From positions 9,396-73,395 of the forward strand of contig CBFGUG010000035.1 in NCBI GenBank assembly GCA_965651905.1: 64,000 nt of DNA. Direction: 5' to 3'. A model generated the notes under the pieces. It was not told the origin of the DNA. It saw only the letters and a list, made by a program, of their open reading frames with translations, and made no database searches. Position numbers and translations under genes: made by a program. Below, one piece after another: positions 25,127-33,389 of this stretch (the stretch's first letter is position 1; each line of letters starts with the position of its first letter). This DNA is from SZUA-265 sp965651905. Its GTDB lineage: Bacteria; Myxococcota_A; Polyangia; Polyangiales; Polyangiaceae.

Positions 25127-26497
25127 ATGTTTCCCGAGCGTCGATCGCAAATTCTCGTCGTCGACGACGAGCCCAACCTTCGGCGTGTGCTCAGCGCACT
25201 GTTGGGTCGAGATGGGTACGACGTGCACACCGCAGCTGATGGCGGCGAGGCGCTCAAGGTACTCCACGACCATCACATCGACTTGGTGATCACGGATTTG
25301 AAGATGCCGGGCTTGGACGGCATGGGTGTGTTGCGTGAAGCCTTGCGCATGGAGCCCGACTTGCCAATCGTCATGATCACGGCCCACGGAACCGTGGACA
25401 ATGCCGTCGAGGCACTCAAAACGGGGGCGTTCGACTACATCACCAAACCCTTCGATCAGGCCGAAGTACGTGCGATCGTACGCAAAGCGCTCGACACGCG
25501 TCGCCTGGCGTCGGATGACGTTCAGCTGCACGCCACACCAGTCACCGACTTCGGCATGGTGGGGCAAAGTGCGTTGGTCAGCGGAGCAAAAGAACGGCTG
25601 ACCCGGGCGTCGGACGCCCGCGACCCATTGCTCATCGTGGGCGAGAGCGGCACGGGGAAAGAGATTGCAGCACGCTCGGTCCATGCTCGCTCCTCACGGC
25701 GCGACAAGCCGTTCGTGAAGGTGAACTGCGCAGCACTTTCCGAAGACGCCATCGACCGTGAACTGTTCGGCTACTTCCACGAGACGTCGGGCAAACCCGG
25801 GCGGCTCGAGTTGGCGAACGGGGGAACGTTGTTCCTCGACGAGATTGAAGCCATCCCGGCCACCGTGCAGAAGCTGCTGTTGCAGACCTTGAAGCAAGGT
25901 GAGTTTCATCGGCCAGGAGGGGTCGGCAAGATTCCGCTCGACGCACGCATCATCGCAGCGAGCCGTCGAGGAGCACCAGCTTTGCTGGAGCAGGGCTTCG
26001 ACGCGGACCTACTCGGTGAGTTCGGGCGTCACTTGGTCGTGCTGCCGCCGCTCCGCGAACGGGCAGACGACGTTCCCGCACTGTGTTCGGCGATCACCGC
26101 ACGGCTCAACGCGCGGTTCGGCAAACAGGTTGCCACCATCTCAGATGAAGCCATGACCAGGCTGCAGGGCCACAGTTGGCCGGGCAACATTCGAGAACTC
26201 GAGAGTGCGTTGGAGCAGGCCGTACTTTTGTGTGAGGGAGACAGCATCTTGCCCAGCGACCTGCCTCCAACCCTGGCCCCGGGTCAGCCGCAGGATGACG
26301 TCGCGGCCGTCGTGGAAGACCAAGGCTTGCGAGCACAGGTCAAAGCCATCACCTCTCGCGTGGAGCGGCAACTGATCCAGAAGGCGCTGCAGCAGACCCA
26401 AAGCAACGTGACCCACGCAGCACGCCTGCTGAAGATATCCCGCAAGGGCTTGCAACTCAAAATGAAGGAGTTGGGGTTACGAGAGAAGGATGAGTGA
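25127..26497 (+). CDS. NtrC-type response regulator lacking the GAFTGA loop
   Basis: 456 residues; ATG preceded by GAGG. The receiver domain (residues 1-120) has LVVDDEP, phospho-acceptor Asp57 (ITDLKMPG) and Lys107 (ITKPF). The AAA+ domain has Walker A GESGTGKE (172-179), ELFG (212-215), Walker B LFLDEIE (235-241) and RERADDVPAL, and the C-terminal helix-turn-helix is Fis-like (THAARLLKISRKGLQLKM). Between ELFG and Walker B the sequence is YFHETSGKPGRLELANGG, so the sigma54-contacting GAFTGA motif is missing. It probably does not activate sigma54 polymerase in the usual way. Its end overlaps the SUMF1 lipoprotein gene by eight bases. Confidence 0.93.
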   Translation: MFPERRSQILVVDDEPNLRRVLSALLGRDGYDVHTAADGGEALKVLHDHHIDLVITDLKMPGLDGMGVLREALRMEPDLPIVMITAHGTVDNAVEALKTGAFDYITKPFDQAEVRAIVRKALDTRRLASDDVQLHATPVTDFGMVGQSALVSGAKERLTRASDARDPLLIVGESGTGKEIAARSVHARSSRRDKPFVKVNCAALSEDAIDRELFGYFHETSGKPGRLELANGGTLFLDEIEAIPATVQKLLLQTLKQGEFHRPGGVGKIPLDARIIAASRRGAPALLEQGFDADLLGEFGRHLVVLPPLRERADDVPALCSAITARLNARFGKQVATISDEAMTRLQGHSWPGNIRELESALEQAVLLCEGDSILPSDLPPTLAPGQPQDDVAAVVEDQGLRAQVKAITSRVERQLIQKALQQTQSNVTHAARLLKISRKGLQLKMKELGLREKDE

Positions 26498-27692
26498 GGT
26501 GCCAAACTTCCCGAGCCTCGCGAGGTTCGCGAGCTTCGTGGTCGGTGCGCTCCTACTGGTTGGGTCGACCAATGGTTGCAAGTGTACGGACGGAAACTCG
26601 GGTCAAAGTGCTGTAGATGCGGCAGCTCCCGAACCCGAGCTGCTGCCGTTGATCGAGCCGACCTCCAATGCTCCCCCGACTCCCAAGGGCATGGCATGGA
26701 TCCCGACGGGCGCGCTCGTGGCGGGGACACCCCCAGAAAACGTGCCGCGCAAGGCGGATCGCGAGATGCGCGGCGAACAAGTGATCTTGGAAGGCTTCTT
26801 CATCGACAAGTTCGCGTTTCCCAACGAAGAGGGGGCGATACCCAGGACCGATCTGACGTTGGACGAAGCGCGCCGCGAGTGTGAACGATTGGACAAGCGC
26901 CTGTGCAGCGAGCTCGAATGGGAGCGTGCGTGCAAGGGGCCGAAAAATAACACCTACGAGTATGGCATGCTCTACCAGCCTGAACTGTGCCGAACAGGCT
27001 CTTCCGCACGAACCTTTCCGAGTGGCTACCTGTTCTCCTGTAGCAGTGATTTTGGCGTCCACGACATGCACGGCAGTATCTGGGAGTGGACGGAAAGTGC
27101 ATGGGGGCGAGGCAGCACTGGCAAGCAGGTGGCAGTACGCGGCGGAAACGGCGCGAACGGCGAAGTGGTTGGGCGTTGCGCGAACGCGGAACCCCGAGAC
27201 CCGAGCGAGAGTAGTCCCACACTCGGGTTTCGCTGTTGTTCGGGGCCCCGCAACGAACACGAGGTGTCAGTGGAGGTCAAGACTGGACCCCCGCTGCGTC
27301 TGATTAACATCCCTGATCGCAAGCTGATGCGCAGCCTGGATCAGCAACTGCCCAAGGAAGTCGCCGAGGCGATGAAGTTGCGCGGGCTTTTTCGCATGGT
27401 TCGCCTGTGGGAGTGGCGACCGCTCGGCAACGAAGATCTGTTGCTTGCGGGTGGCTGCGCGGGTATCCCGCCGAATCGCGAATGTGGCGTGCTCGTGGTG
27501 CGTCGCACGTTGGGGCGTTTGGACGTGCTCGGTTGGGTGAGCAGTGGCCACTTCATTCCGACGATCAAGTTGGAAGCTAGTCCGCGCAAGGTGTGGGTGT
27601 ATGGCGGGGACAAGCAGTCGCACTATCGAAAGGCCGTGACCTTCGATTGGGGGCGCATCGCCGTCGCCCCTCCCCATCGCAACGTGAAGTAG
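26490..27692 (+). CDS. SUMF1 (formylglycine-generating-enzyme-fold) lipoprotein
   Basis: 400 residues. N-terminal lipobox STNGC, then a SUMF1-type fold: PKGMAWIPTGALVAGTPPENV, GFFIDKFAFPNEEGA, EARRECERLDKRLCSELEWERACKG, HDMHGSIWEWTES, VRGGN and TLGFRCC. The C-terminal 130 residues form an extra domain not typical of the family. Catalytic FGEs use a pair of copper-binding Cys separated by four residues; here RCANA retains the later one but the earlier position appears to be Glu, so a non-enzymatic or different role is likely. Its start lies inside the regulator gene, which links it to that signalling unit. Confidence 0.87.
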   Translation: MSEVPNFPSLARFASFVVGALLLVGSTNGCKCTDGNSGQSAVDAAAPEPELLPLIEPTSNAPPTPKGMAWIPTGALVAGTPPENVPRKADREMRGEQVILEGFFIDKFAFPNEEGAIPRTDLTLDEARRECERLDKRLCSELEWERACKGPKNNTYEYGMLYQPELCRTGSSARTFPSGYLFSCSSDFGVHDMHGSIWEWTESAWGRGSTGKQVAVRGGNGANGEVVGRCANAEPRDPSESSPTLGFRCCSGPRNEHEVSVEVKTGPPLRLINIPDRKLMRSLDQQLPKEVAEAMKLRGLFRMVRLWEWRPLGNEDLLLAGGCAGIPPNRECGVLVVRRTLGRLDVLGWVSSGHFIPTIKLEASPRKVWVYGGDKQSHYRKAVTFDWGRIAVAPPHRNVK

Positions 27693-27753
27693 ACGGACGC
27701 AAGCGTGTAGGAACGAGGGAGGCGTGCGCAAGCGTTCCGATTCGCCAGACCTC

Positions 27754-28233
27754 TCAGCGTACCGCGCAGAGTTTTTCGATTCTATCTACGCTCACCTCGT
27801 AGGTCGCGCGGTGCTTACCGATGTTTCTCCTCGACTGGCTGAGCGTGCGCGAGGCGTCACTCTTCGCGCCTGCGCTCGTGCCTTCGGGAGCGTCGAGCTC
27901 GCGCAGGTGTTGCTCGTAACGTTCAGTCTCACGCGCCATGGTTCGCAGTGATGAGCGGTACGCCTCCACAGCAGACGACAGGTCACGGTGCTTGGACAGG
28001 TCTATCGTGCCGAGATGAACGTCGAGCTCTCGATAGAGTTGGCTGATCGTCGCGTACGCGTCAGCTCCGAGCTGCTGGTCCTCCGAGCCGTACACATCCG
28101 CGATCTGACTCAAAGCAGCGTTCGTACCATCGGTGATTTCCGCGCACGTCGATATGCGAGACAAGCTCTGACAACTGGTGACGAGCAGGTAGCTGGCGGC
28201 AAACGCCGTGCGGAGTTGATCGAGCTTCGCCAC
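27754..28233 (-). CDS. putative small coiled-coil lipoprotein
   Basis: 159 residues. The start MAKLDQLRTAFAASYLLVTSC gives a short hydrophobic stretch with a possible lipobox (VTSC). The remainder is helical and polar with regular Leu/Ala/Arg heptad-like spacing (HRDLSSAVEAYRSSLRTMARETERYEQHL). It stands alone, converging on the SUMF1 gene. The family is not recognised; composition looks genuine but lipidation is uncertain. Confidence 0.6.
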   Translation of the reverse strand: MAKLDQLRTAFAASYLLVTSCQSLSRISTCAEITDGTNAALSQIADVYGSEDQQLGADAYATISQLYRELDVHLGTIDLSKHRDLSSAVEAYRSSLRTMARETERYEQHLRELDAPEGTSAGAKSDASRTLSQSRRNIGKHRATYEVSVDRIEKLCAVR

Positions 28234-28817
28234 GCCGGGTTTCTATCGACATAATCCGCTGCTGAGAAGACGTGGCAGACGCCTAGCTATCTGAGGGCTG
28301 AGCCGACGACGCAGTCGCGCTGGTCCCGCCGAATTCGCGACGGGAGACTCTTGCCACGGCCTGCTAGCCCAAACGCCCCTCGGATCGCTGAATTTTCGCA
28401 GAACTGGGCCAGGCGCGCACGAGCGACATTCCACTCGCGCCCGCGTAGGCAGCAAGCGCGAGTCCCAGAGCAGCTCGATCGCACGGTCCCTACCGCGACG
28501 GCTCGACATTGGACTCGCGGGCCAGGGAGCGTTGCGGTGGCAGCACAAACGATTCGAATCCGTTCTGTTCGCCGCTGGCGCCTACTGGGGCGCCGGGTGT
28601 GCGCAGATGACTCACGGCGTCCAAGAAAGTGTCAATTAATTCGCGACACGCAGACTGAAGGCATGTGTGTGTCGTCGTGCGCCCGACGGGTGCGGAAAGT
28701 GAGTGGCGCCCACGGCATCTGCCGCGCGAGCACACGTGTGGCCTCGACGTACTCCGTTCAGGGGGGCGACACTGCTACGTGGCGTACCGACCTGGGGCGC
28801 TCTATGTTTGAGACGTC
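28234..28817. other. intergenic region, no gene seen
   Basis: These 584 bases between divergent genes hold several open frames on both strands, but none has a credible start, signal or recognisable protein; they are Arg-rich and look like GC artefacts. The promoters of the small lipoprotein and the zinc-ribbon protein should lie here. A GTGTC/GACAC pair near 28629-28649 is the only symmetric element noticed. Confidence 0.55.
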
Positions 28818-30965
28818 ATGCCATTTACCGTTCAGTGCTCGTCTTGCCGCTCTAGATTCGCGTTGCCAGACGCAGTGTTCACCAGTCGCATTGCTGGCAA
28901 AGTCATGGACTTGCCGTGCAAACATTGCAAGGAGCCGATTCGCGTAGATGGTACGAAGCCTGATGCTCTGACGTCTACGTCGAGTGAGGACCTTTCTGCC
29001 CTGGAAAGGGCTCGCCAAGAAGCGATTAGCCAGCGCGCCGCATCGGGTGCAACCGCAGCGACGAGCTACAGTGAAACCGACTTGCCGAGCGTGCGTGACG
29101 CAGCAACGCCAGCCCGTTCCAACGCAACGATCGGCGCTCCAGGGAGTCCTGGGTTGTCGAGCGCACTGTCTGCGACGGGGCGTAGTTCGTCCAGTGGCAC
29201 TACTCGAGTCGTCGTCGGTAAGATCTCCAATGGGAGCAAGATGCGAGTTCCGTTGCCGGGCGGAGCAAAACCCAAACTGGCGCGGACTGCTTCAGCTGGC
29301 TTGTCGCCGTCGACGTCGTCCGAGTCGAAGGCTGCAGATGCCGATGACTTCGACCTGCCCACACAGGTCACACCGCGGCCGTTGCGTGCTGCGGGGAAAC
29401 TGCCTGAGCGCGGCTCCAGTGCATTCAAGGCCACGATGATGGGCGTGGCGCCCCCACCTAGCCCAACCAAGTTGGGGGCATCCAGTCTGAGTAGCTCGTC
29501 GCAGTCCATGGAGACGAAAGCCGTCAGCACGACGGGCGCGAGTTCGGAACTCGCCGCCGCCAAAACGGCTGGGTTGACGTCTGCTGAGCAACCAGTGCCG
29601 CGTCCCGATCACGGAAGAGTGGAAGCGCCGAAGCGCGGGCGCAACAAGGTCGCCCAAGGGACCATGCTCGGTCTGGCGCCCGCTCCACCCCACAGCGGAG
29701 AGCTCGAAGCAGTGGGCTTCGACGCTGCGGAAGATCCGGCAGCCTACGCCGCGAAAGCGCTCGAGGCTGCGTCGAACGAGCTGGACGCCGAAGGCAGTGA
29801 TGGCATCCCGCGTGAGTCCGCTACCGATCTGAGCATGGAGATCGAAGAAGAAGACGACGACGTCTTCGGCGAGGAGGAGCCTACGTTGGCGGGTGGGGCC
29901 AGCGACCTGGCAGCGTTCACTGCCGACGATGAAACGCGAGTCGAACCGCTCAACGCCACGAGTGGCTTCCAAAGCGATCCCGTTTCCGCACCTGGCGAAG
30001 GATGGTCGGGAAATCACGGAGAAGCGCTGCAGTCGAGCGCAGCCGAGCCGACCGCCCTAGGCGGGGATCATCTGCAGTCCGACGAGACCCCCGACTGGGA
30101 TAGTGCGGACTCGGACGTTTCTCGTCAGATTTCACAATCGTTGCCGGGGCGCGAGCCAGCACCCCGCAAGAAGGGGCGTTGGTTACTTGCTGCGCTGGTC
30201 AGCCTGGTCGGTGGTGTGGCCGTCGTCGGGTTGCTGATTGTACAGGGGCACGTCGGGTTGCCGCCGCAGGTTCATGCCAAACTTGCGGAGCTGTCGCCTG
30301 ATTTGGCCGCGCGAATCGGTACTTCGTCAGCCAGTGAGTTGTCCGCCTCCCAAGCGGCAGGTCCAGTTGCCGCGCATGGATCTGCCGAGCCTCCGACGCC
30401 GAGGCCCGCGGCGAATCAGCCCACGGAATCAGTCAACGCTGACCAAGGAGCGGCCGCCGACGCGCCCCACGCCGACGCGCCCAAAGCGATACAAGACCCT
30501 GCCGCCCCGGAGTCCGAGGCAAAGAGTGCGGAGTCCGCGAAGGCAGAGCCAGCGAAGGCAGAGCCAGCGAGGGACGAACCAGCGAAGGCAGAGCCAGCAA
30601 GGGATGAACCAGCGAAGGCAAAGCCCGCGAAAGCGGAAGTTCGAGCGAACGACGACGACGATGCGTTTCTGGCTAGTGCCATCGACGAAGTGCCTGATGG
30701 AGTCCGTCTGGGTACCGTCCAAGACCGCCTGTATCGCGCGAAAAAACGCGCAGAGAAGTGCCATCTCAGCGGTCGCGCCGTGGGTGAGGCCGAGGTCGTC
30801 GTCACGTTTGCCCCGAATGGGCGCGTTCAGTCGAGCGTGGTCAAAGGTGAACCCATCGCAAGCGCCCCCGTGGCAGCCTGCATCCGAGCGAACATGGACG
30901 CGGTGTTGATCCCAGAGTTCGAAGGGGAACCTTTCACGGTTTCACAGTCCGTCACACTGGACTGA
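28818..30965 (+). CDS. MJ0042-type zinc-ribbon, single-TM protein with TonB/AgmX-like C-terminus
   Basis: 715 residues. The N-terminal zinc ribbon MPFTVQCSSCRSRFALPD...CKHC (Cys7, Cys10, Cys34, Cys37) is of the MJ0042 kind. A long Ser/Ala/Pro-rich region and an acidic stretch (EIEEEDDDVFGEEEP) lead to one TM helix (WLLAALVSLVGGVAVVGLLIV, around 454-475). A second low-complexity tract with AEPAK/ARDEPAK repeats follows, then a C-terminal domain (EKCHLSGRAVGEAEVVVTF...VAACIRANMDAVLIPEF) like that of AgmX/PglI or TonB-type energy-coupling proteins. This layout is common in myxobacterial gliding and envelope proteins. I infer a trans-envelope role. Confidence 0.87.
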   Translation: MPFTVQCSSCRSRFALPDAVFTSRIAGKVMDLPCKHCKEPIRVDGTKPDALTSTSSEDLSALERARQEAISQRAASGATAATSYSETDLPSVRDAATPARSNATIGAPGSPGLSSALSATGRSSSSGTTRVVVGKISNGSKMRVPLPGGAKPKLARTASAGLSPSTSSESKAADADDFDLPTQVTPRPLRAAGKLPERGSSAFKATMMGVAPPPSPTKLGASSLSSSSQSMETKAVSTTGASSELAAAKTAGLTSAEQPVPRPDHGRVEAPKRGRNKVAQGTMLGLAPAPPHSGELEAVGFDAAEDPAAYAAKALEAASNELDAEGSDGIPRESATDLSMEIEEEDDDVFGEEEPTLAGGASDLAAFTADDETRVEPLNATSGFQSDPVSAPGEGWSGNHGEALQSSAAEPTALGGDHLQSDETPDWDSADSDVSRQISQSLPGREPAPRKKGRWLLAALVSLVGGVAVVGLLIVQGHVGLPPQVHAKLAELSPDLAARIGTSSASELSASQAAGPVAAHGSAEPPTPRPAANQPTESVNADQGAAADAPHADAPKAIQDPAAPESEAKSAESAKAEPAKAEPARDEPAKAEPARDEPAKAKPAKAEVRANDDDDAFLASAIDEVPDGVRLGTVQDRLYRAKKRAEKCHLSGRAVGEAEVVVTFAPNGRVQSSVVKGEPIASAPVAACIRANMDAVLIPEFEGEPFTVSQSVTLD
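30537..30635 (+). repeat. 15-bp tandem repeats encoding AEPAK/ARDEPAK
   Basis: Imperfect units of the type GCGAAGGCAGAGCCA recur within the zinc-ribbon/TM protein gene and encode a Lys/Ala/Pro/Glu-rich periplasmic linker of about 33 residues. Such arrays vary in length between strains and act as spacers across the periplasm in TonB-like proteins. Confidence 0.75.
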
Positions 30966-31605
30966 CGAGCAACGCGTCGGCCGTCCCGTGGCACGCGCAC
31001 AGCAGATGTCCTGTAGTAGGTAAACAGGCCCAAGCCTGCCTAACGCAACGTTCCCGTCCGCAGGCGGTCGCTGACTCCCGGCACAACCCAGCCCCCTCGC
31101 GCAAAAGGCACGTCGAGACGCCTACGTGTTCTCGCGTCGCGTCGGTGAAGCGCCAGCGGTCAGACGTGGCTCGGCGGCTTTGGCTCGCGCGGGGTGGGTG
31201 ACCGCGATTCGGCGCTGCACGACGACCCGACGTTGCCCGACGCTGAAGCAGACGAGCTGAAGCTCTCGAAACCCAGTCTGGGATGAATTACGTTAGTAAT
31301 CTCAGTGAGTTATGGCATTGTTGTCGCGGGTAGCAGCGAGTGCTCAGCAGCGAAGCGCTCGGTAGTGGATCGTCGGTCACCCAGGAAAGTCCGACGTGAC
31401 AGAGACCCTCAGTTCGCAGTGAGTCCTGCACTCGCACCACGCGCGTACGTCTCGGACTGCAGTTTTGAACCTGGCCGCAACGAGTCGGATCGGCCTTGGG
31501 ATGCAGTGGATCGCTGTCCCTTTCGTTGGTTCCTGACTCGTCGTAAGTTTCCGGGCGCGATCGGGTAGTCGCTGCGTCCCCAAGCGGGCGGAGTATAACG
31601 GCGAC
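30966..31605. other. intergenic region upstream of the GH8 gene
   Basis: 640 bases with no believable gene. A stretch around 31280-31330 is noticeably richer in A+T than its surroundings and contains the palindrome ATTAC-GTTA-GTAAT at 31287-31300, a plausible operator for the glycosidase gene 300 bases downstream. No terminator was recognised for the gene ending at 30965. Confidence 0.5.
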
Positions 31606-33303
31606 GTGTCGTTTAGTTCCCATCGCCGTTCGCATCGATCGCCTTCAAACCGCGGAAACCTCGGGCATGCAGCTCGGGCAGTGCGCGCTGCATTGACACC
31701 AGGTTGCCGCCTTGCCGTATGCGTGGCTGTGCTGGGCACAGTCGCGTGTTCGTCGTCGTCCGACGAACCACAAACGATCTCCGAGGGGGCATCGAATGGT
31801 GCGAACCCACCGCTGACGGGCTTACAAACTACCGACGACGGCTCTGCGGCAGGTGGTGCGGGGACTGGTGGCGCCAACACGTCGGGCTCCGCCGCGTCCT
31901 CGGGCGCCTCCCCGAGTGGCGCGGACGATCCCGCTGCGGGAGGCTCGGGCACGAGTGGTACGGGAGTTCTGCCCGTGCCTACGGGAGACGGTTCGACCAG
32001 TGGTCAGCCCGACGACGGTACAGTTGGCGACGATGCAACGAGTGACGACAGTCAGGGCACCGACTCCGACGATCCCGCGGACGACCAAGGCAGCGTCTCC
32101 GAACCCGAGGTCGTACCACAGATCCCGCTCGGACCAACGCCAGCGGACGGAAACGCCAACTTCCCGTTCCCCCAAAACCGTGAGTTGCCCAACTGCGGGA
32201 TGCCGACGAACATCAACAACGACGACGTGATGGCGGCGTACGAAGCCTGGCGAGCCGCCACGGTCACCACCAGCGGTGCTGGCGACAATGCGTACCGCAT
32301 CCAACGTCTGCCCTCGGATCCGATGATCGCGAACGAGACCAACGATACGGTCTCCGAGGGGATCGCGTACGGTCTGCTGATCGCGGTCTACATGAACGAC
32401 CAAGATTTGTTCGACGGGCTGTGGCGCTACGAGCAGCGTTTTTTGGATGCTCAAGGACTGATGCATTGGCACATCAACGCGGCTGGCACTGAAGTGGTCG
32501 GACAAGGCGCCGCGTCGGATGCCGATGAAGACATGGCTTGGGCCATGATCATGGCTGACCGTCAGTGGGGCGGCGGGGGGACCCTCGGGGGGAACTACAT
32601 CGACATCGCGCGTGATCTCATCGATAAGATGTGGGCTCACGAGGTGTTGGACGGCAAGTTGTTCTTACCCGGCGATCAATTCGGTGATTGGGGCACGATC
32701 AACGTGTCCTATTTCACGCCGAATTACTTTCGCTTGTTCGGTGAGGTGTCGGGGAACCCTGGCTGGAACGACGTGGTCGTGACGAGTTACGACGCCCTCG
32801 AGGCGACGATGAAACCCGAATACGGTAACCAGGACAACGGCCTGGTGCCCGCATGGTCGGCTGCTGACGGAACACCCAACGGGGGCGCGTGGGGGCCCGA
32901 CCGCATGTCCCCCACCCACCACCAGTACGATTCGTGCCGAACGCCGTTTCGTATCGGGCTCGACTACTGCTTCAACGCGGAGCCTCGCTCCAAGAGCTAC
33001 GTGGACAAGATTACCTCATTCTACGCGGGCCTGAGTGTGGACGGAATGACGGATGGTTACGACCTGAACGGTCAGGCTCGCCCGCAGTTCGGGGGGTTGT
33101 CTGCAGCTTTCGTCGGTCCCGCGGCTGTTGGAGCCATGAGCGACCCAGCTCTGTACCAGCAATTCCTCGACGACGCATACGATCGGTTGAAGACTCTGAA
33201 TTTGCTGGTGGGGGGCGAGTACTACGACCGATCGTGGACCGTCATCTCGCTGTTGATGCTCACGGGTAACTTCCTCGACTACACCAAGATAGAGCCGCTG
33301 TGA
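31606..33303 (+). CDS. glycoside hydrolase family 8 lipoprotein (endoglucanase-like)
   Basis: 565 residues, GTG start. A basic N-terminus, a hydrophobic stretch and a likely lipobox (GTVAC) are followed by a Gly/Ser/Asp-rich linker of about 130 residues. The catalytic (alpha/alpha)6 barrel shows GH8 hallmarks: NDTVSEGIAYGLLIAVYMND with the proton-donor Glu251, MHWHIN, and ASDADEDMAWAMIMADRQW (Asp305, Asp307). C-terminal barrel helices end with YYDRSWTVISLLML. GH8 enzymes cleave beta-1,4-glucans (cellulose, chitosan, lichenan); the exact substrate is unknown. It stands alone and converges with the lipoprotein gene at 33390. Confidence 0.93.
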   Translation: MSFSSHRRSHRSPSNRGNLGHAARAVRAALTPGCRLAVCVAVLGTVACSSSSDEPQTISEGASNGANPPLTGLQTTDDGSAAGGAGTGGANTSGSAASSGASPSGADDPAAGGSGTSGTGVLPVPTGDGSTSGQPDDGTVGDDATSDDSQGTDSDDPADDQGSVSEPEVVPQIPLGPTPADGNANFPFPQNRELPNCGMPTNINNDDVMAAYEAWRAATVTTSGAGDNAYRIQRLPSDPMIANETNDTVSEGIAYGLLIAVYMNDQDLFDGLWRYEQRFLDAQGLMHWHINAAGTEVVGQGAASDADEDMAWAMIMADRQWGGGGTLGGNYIDIARDLIDKMWAHEVLDGKLFLPGDQFGDWGTINVSYFTPNYFRLFGEVSGNPGWNDVVVTSYDALEATMKPEYGNQDNGLVPAWSAADGTPNGGAWGPDRMSPTHHQYDSCRTPFRIGLDYCFNAEPRSKSYVDKITSFYAGLSVDGMTDGYDLNGQARPQFGGLSAAFVGPAAVGAMSDPALYQQFLDDAYDRLKTLNLLVGGEYYDRSWTVISLLMLTGNFLDYTKIEPL

Positions 33304-33389
33304 GCTTGGTGTGCGGGGTGATGCGACCTTCGTCTCGATAGAACCCAGTGTTACCAACGCTAGTCGCGCGCTCGTCGGACCTCGGGCGC

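Noticed and set aside
28545..28565. tRNA-like GATTCGAATCC sequence
   Set aside because: No acceptor, D or anticodon stem can be built around it; also a similar string at 7636 lies within a coding gene.
28629..28649. GTGTC/GACAC inverted repeat in an intergenic region
   Set aside because: Only five base pairs per arm; too short to call an operator.
31313..31330. GG-N10-GC spacing resembling a sigma54 -24/-12 promoter
   Set aside because: The -12 part is TCGC instead of TTGC and nothing downstream within a normal leader length starts; chance match likely.
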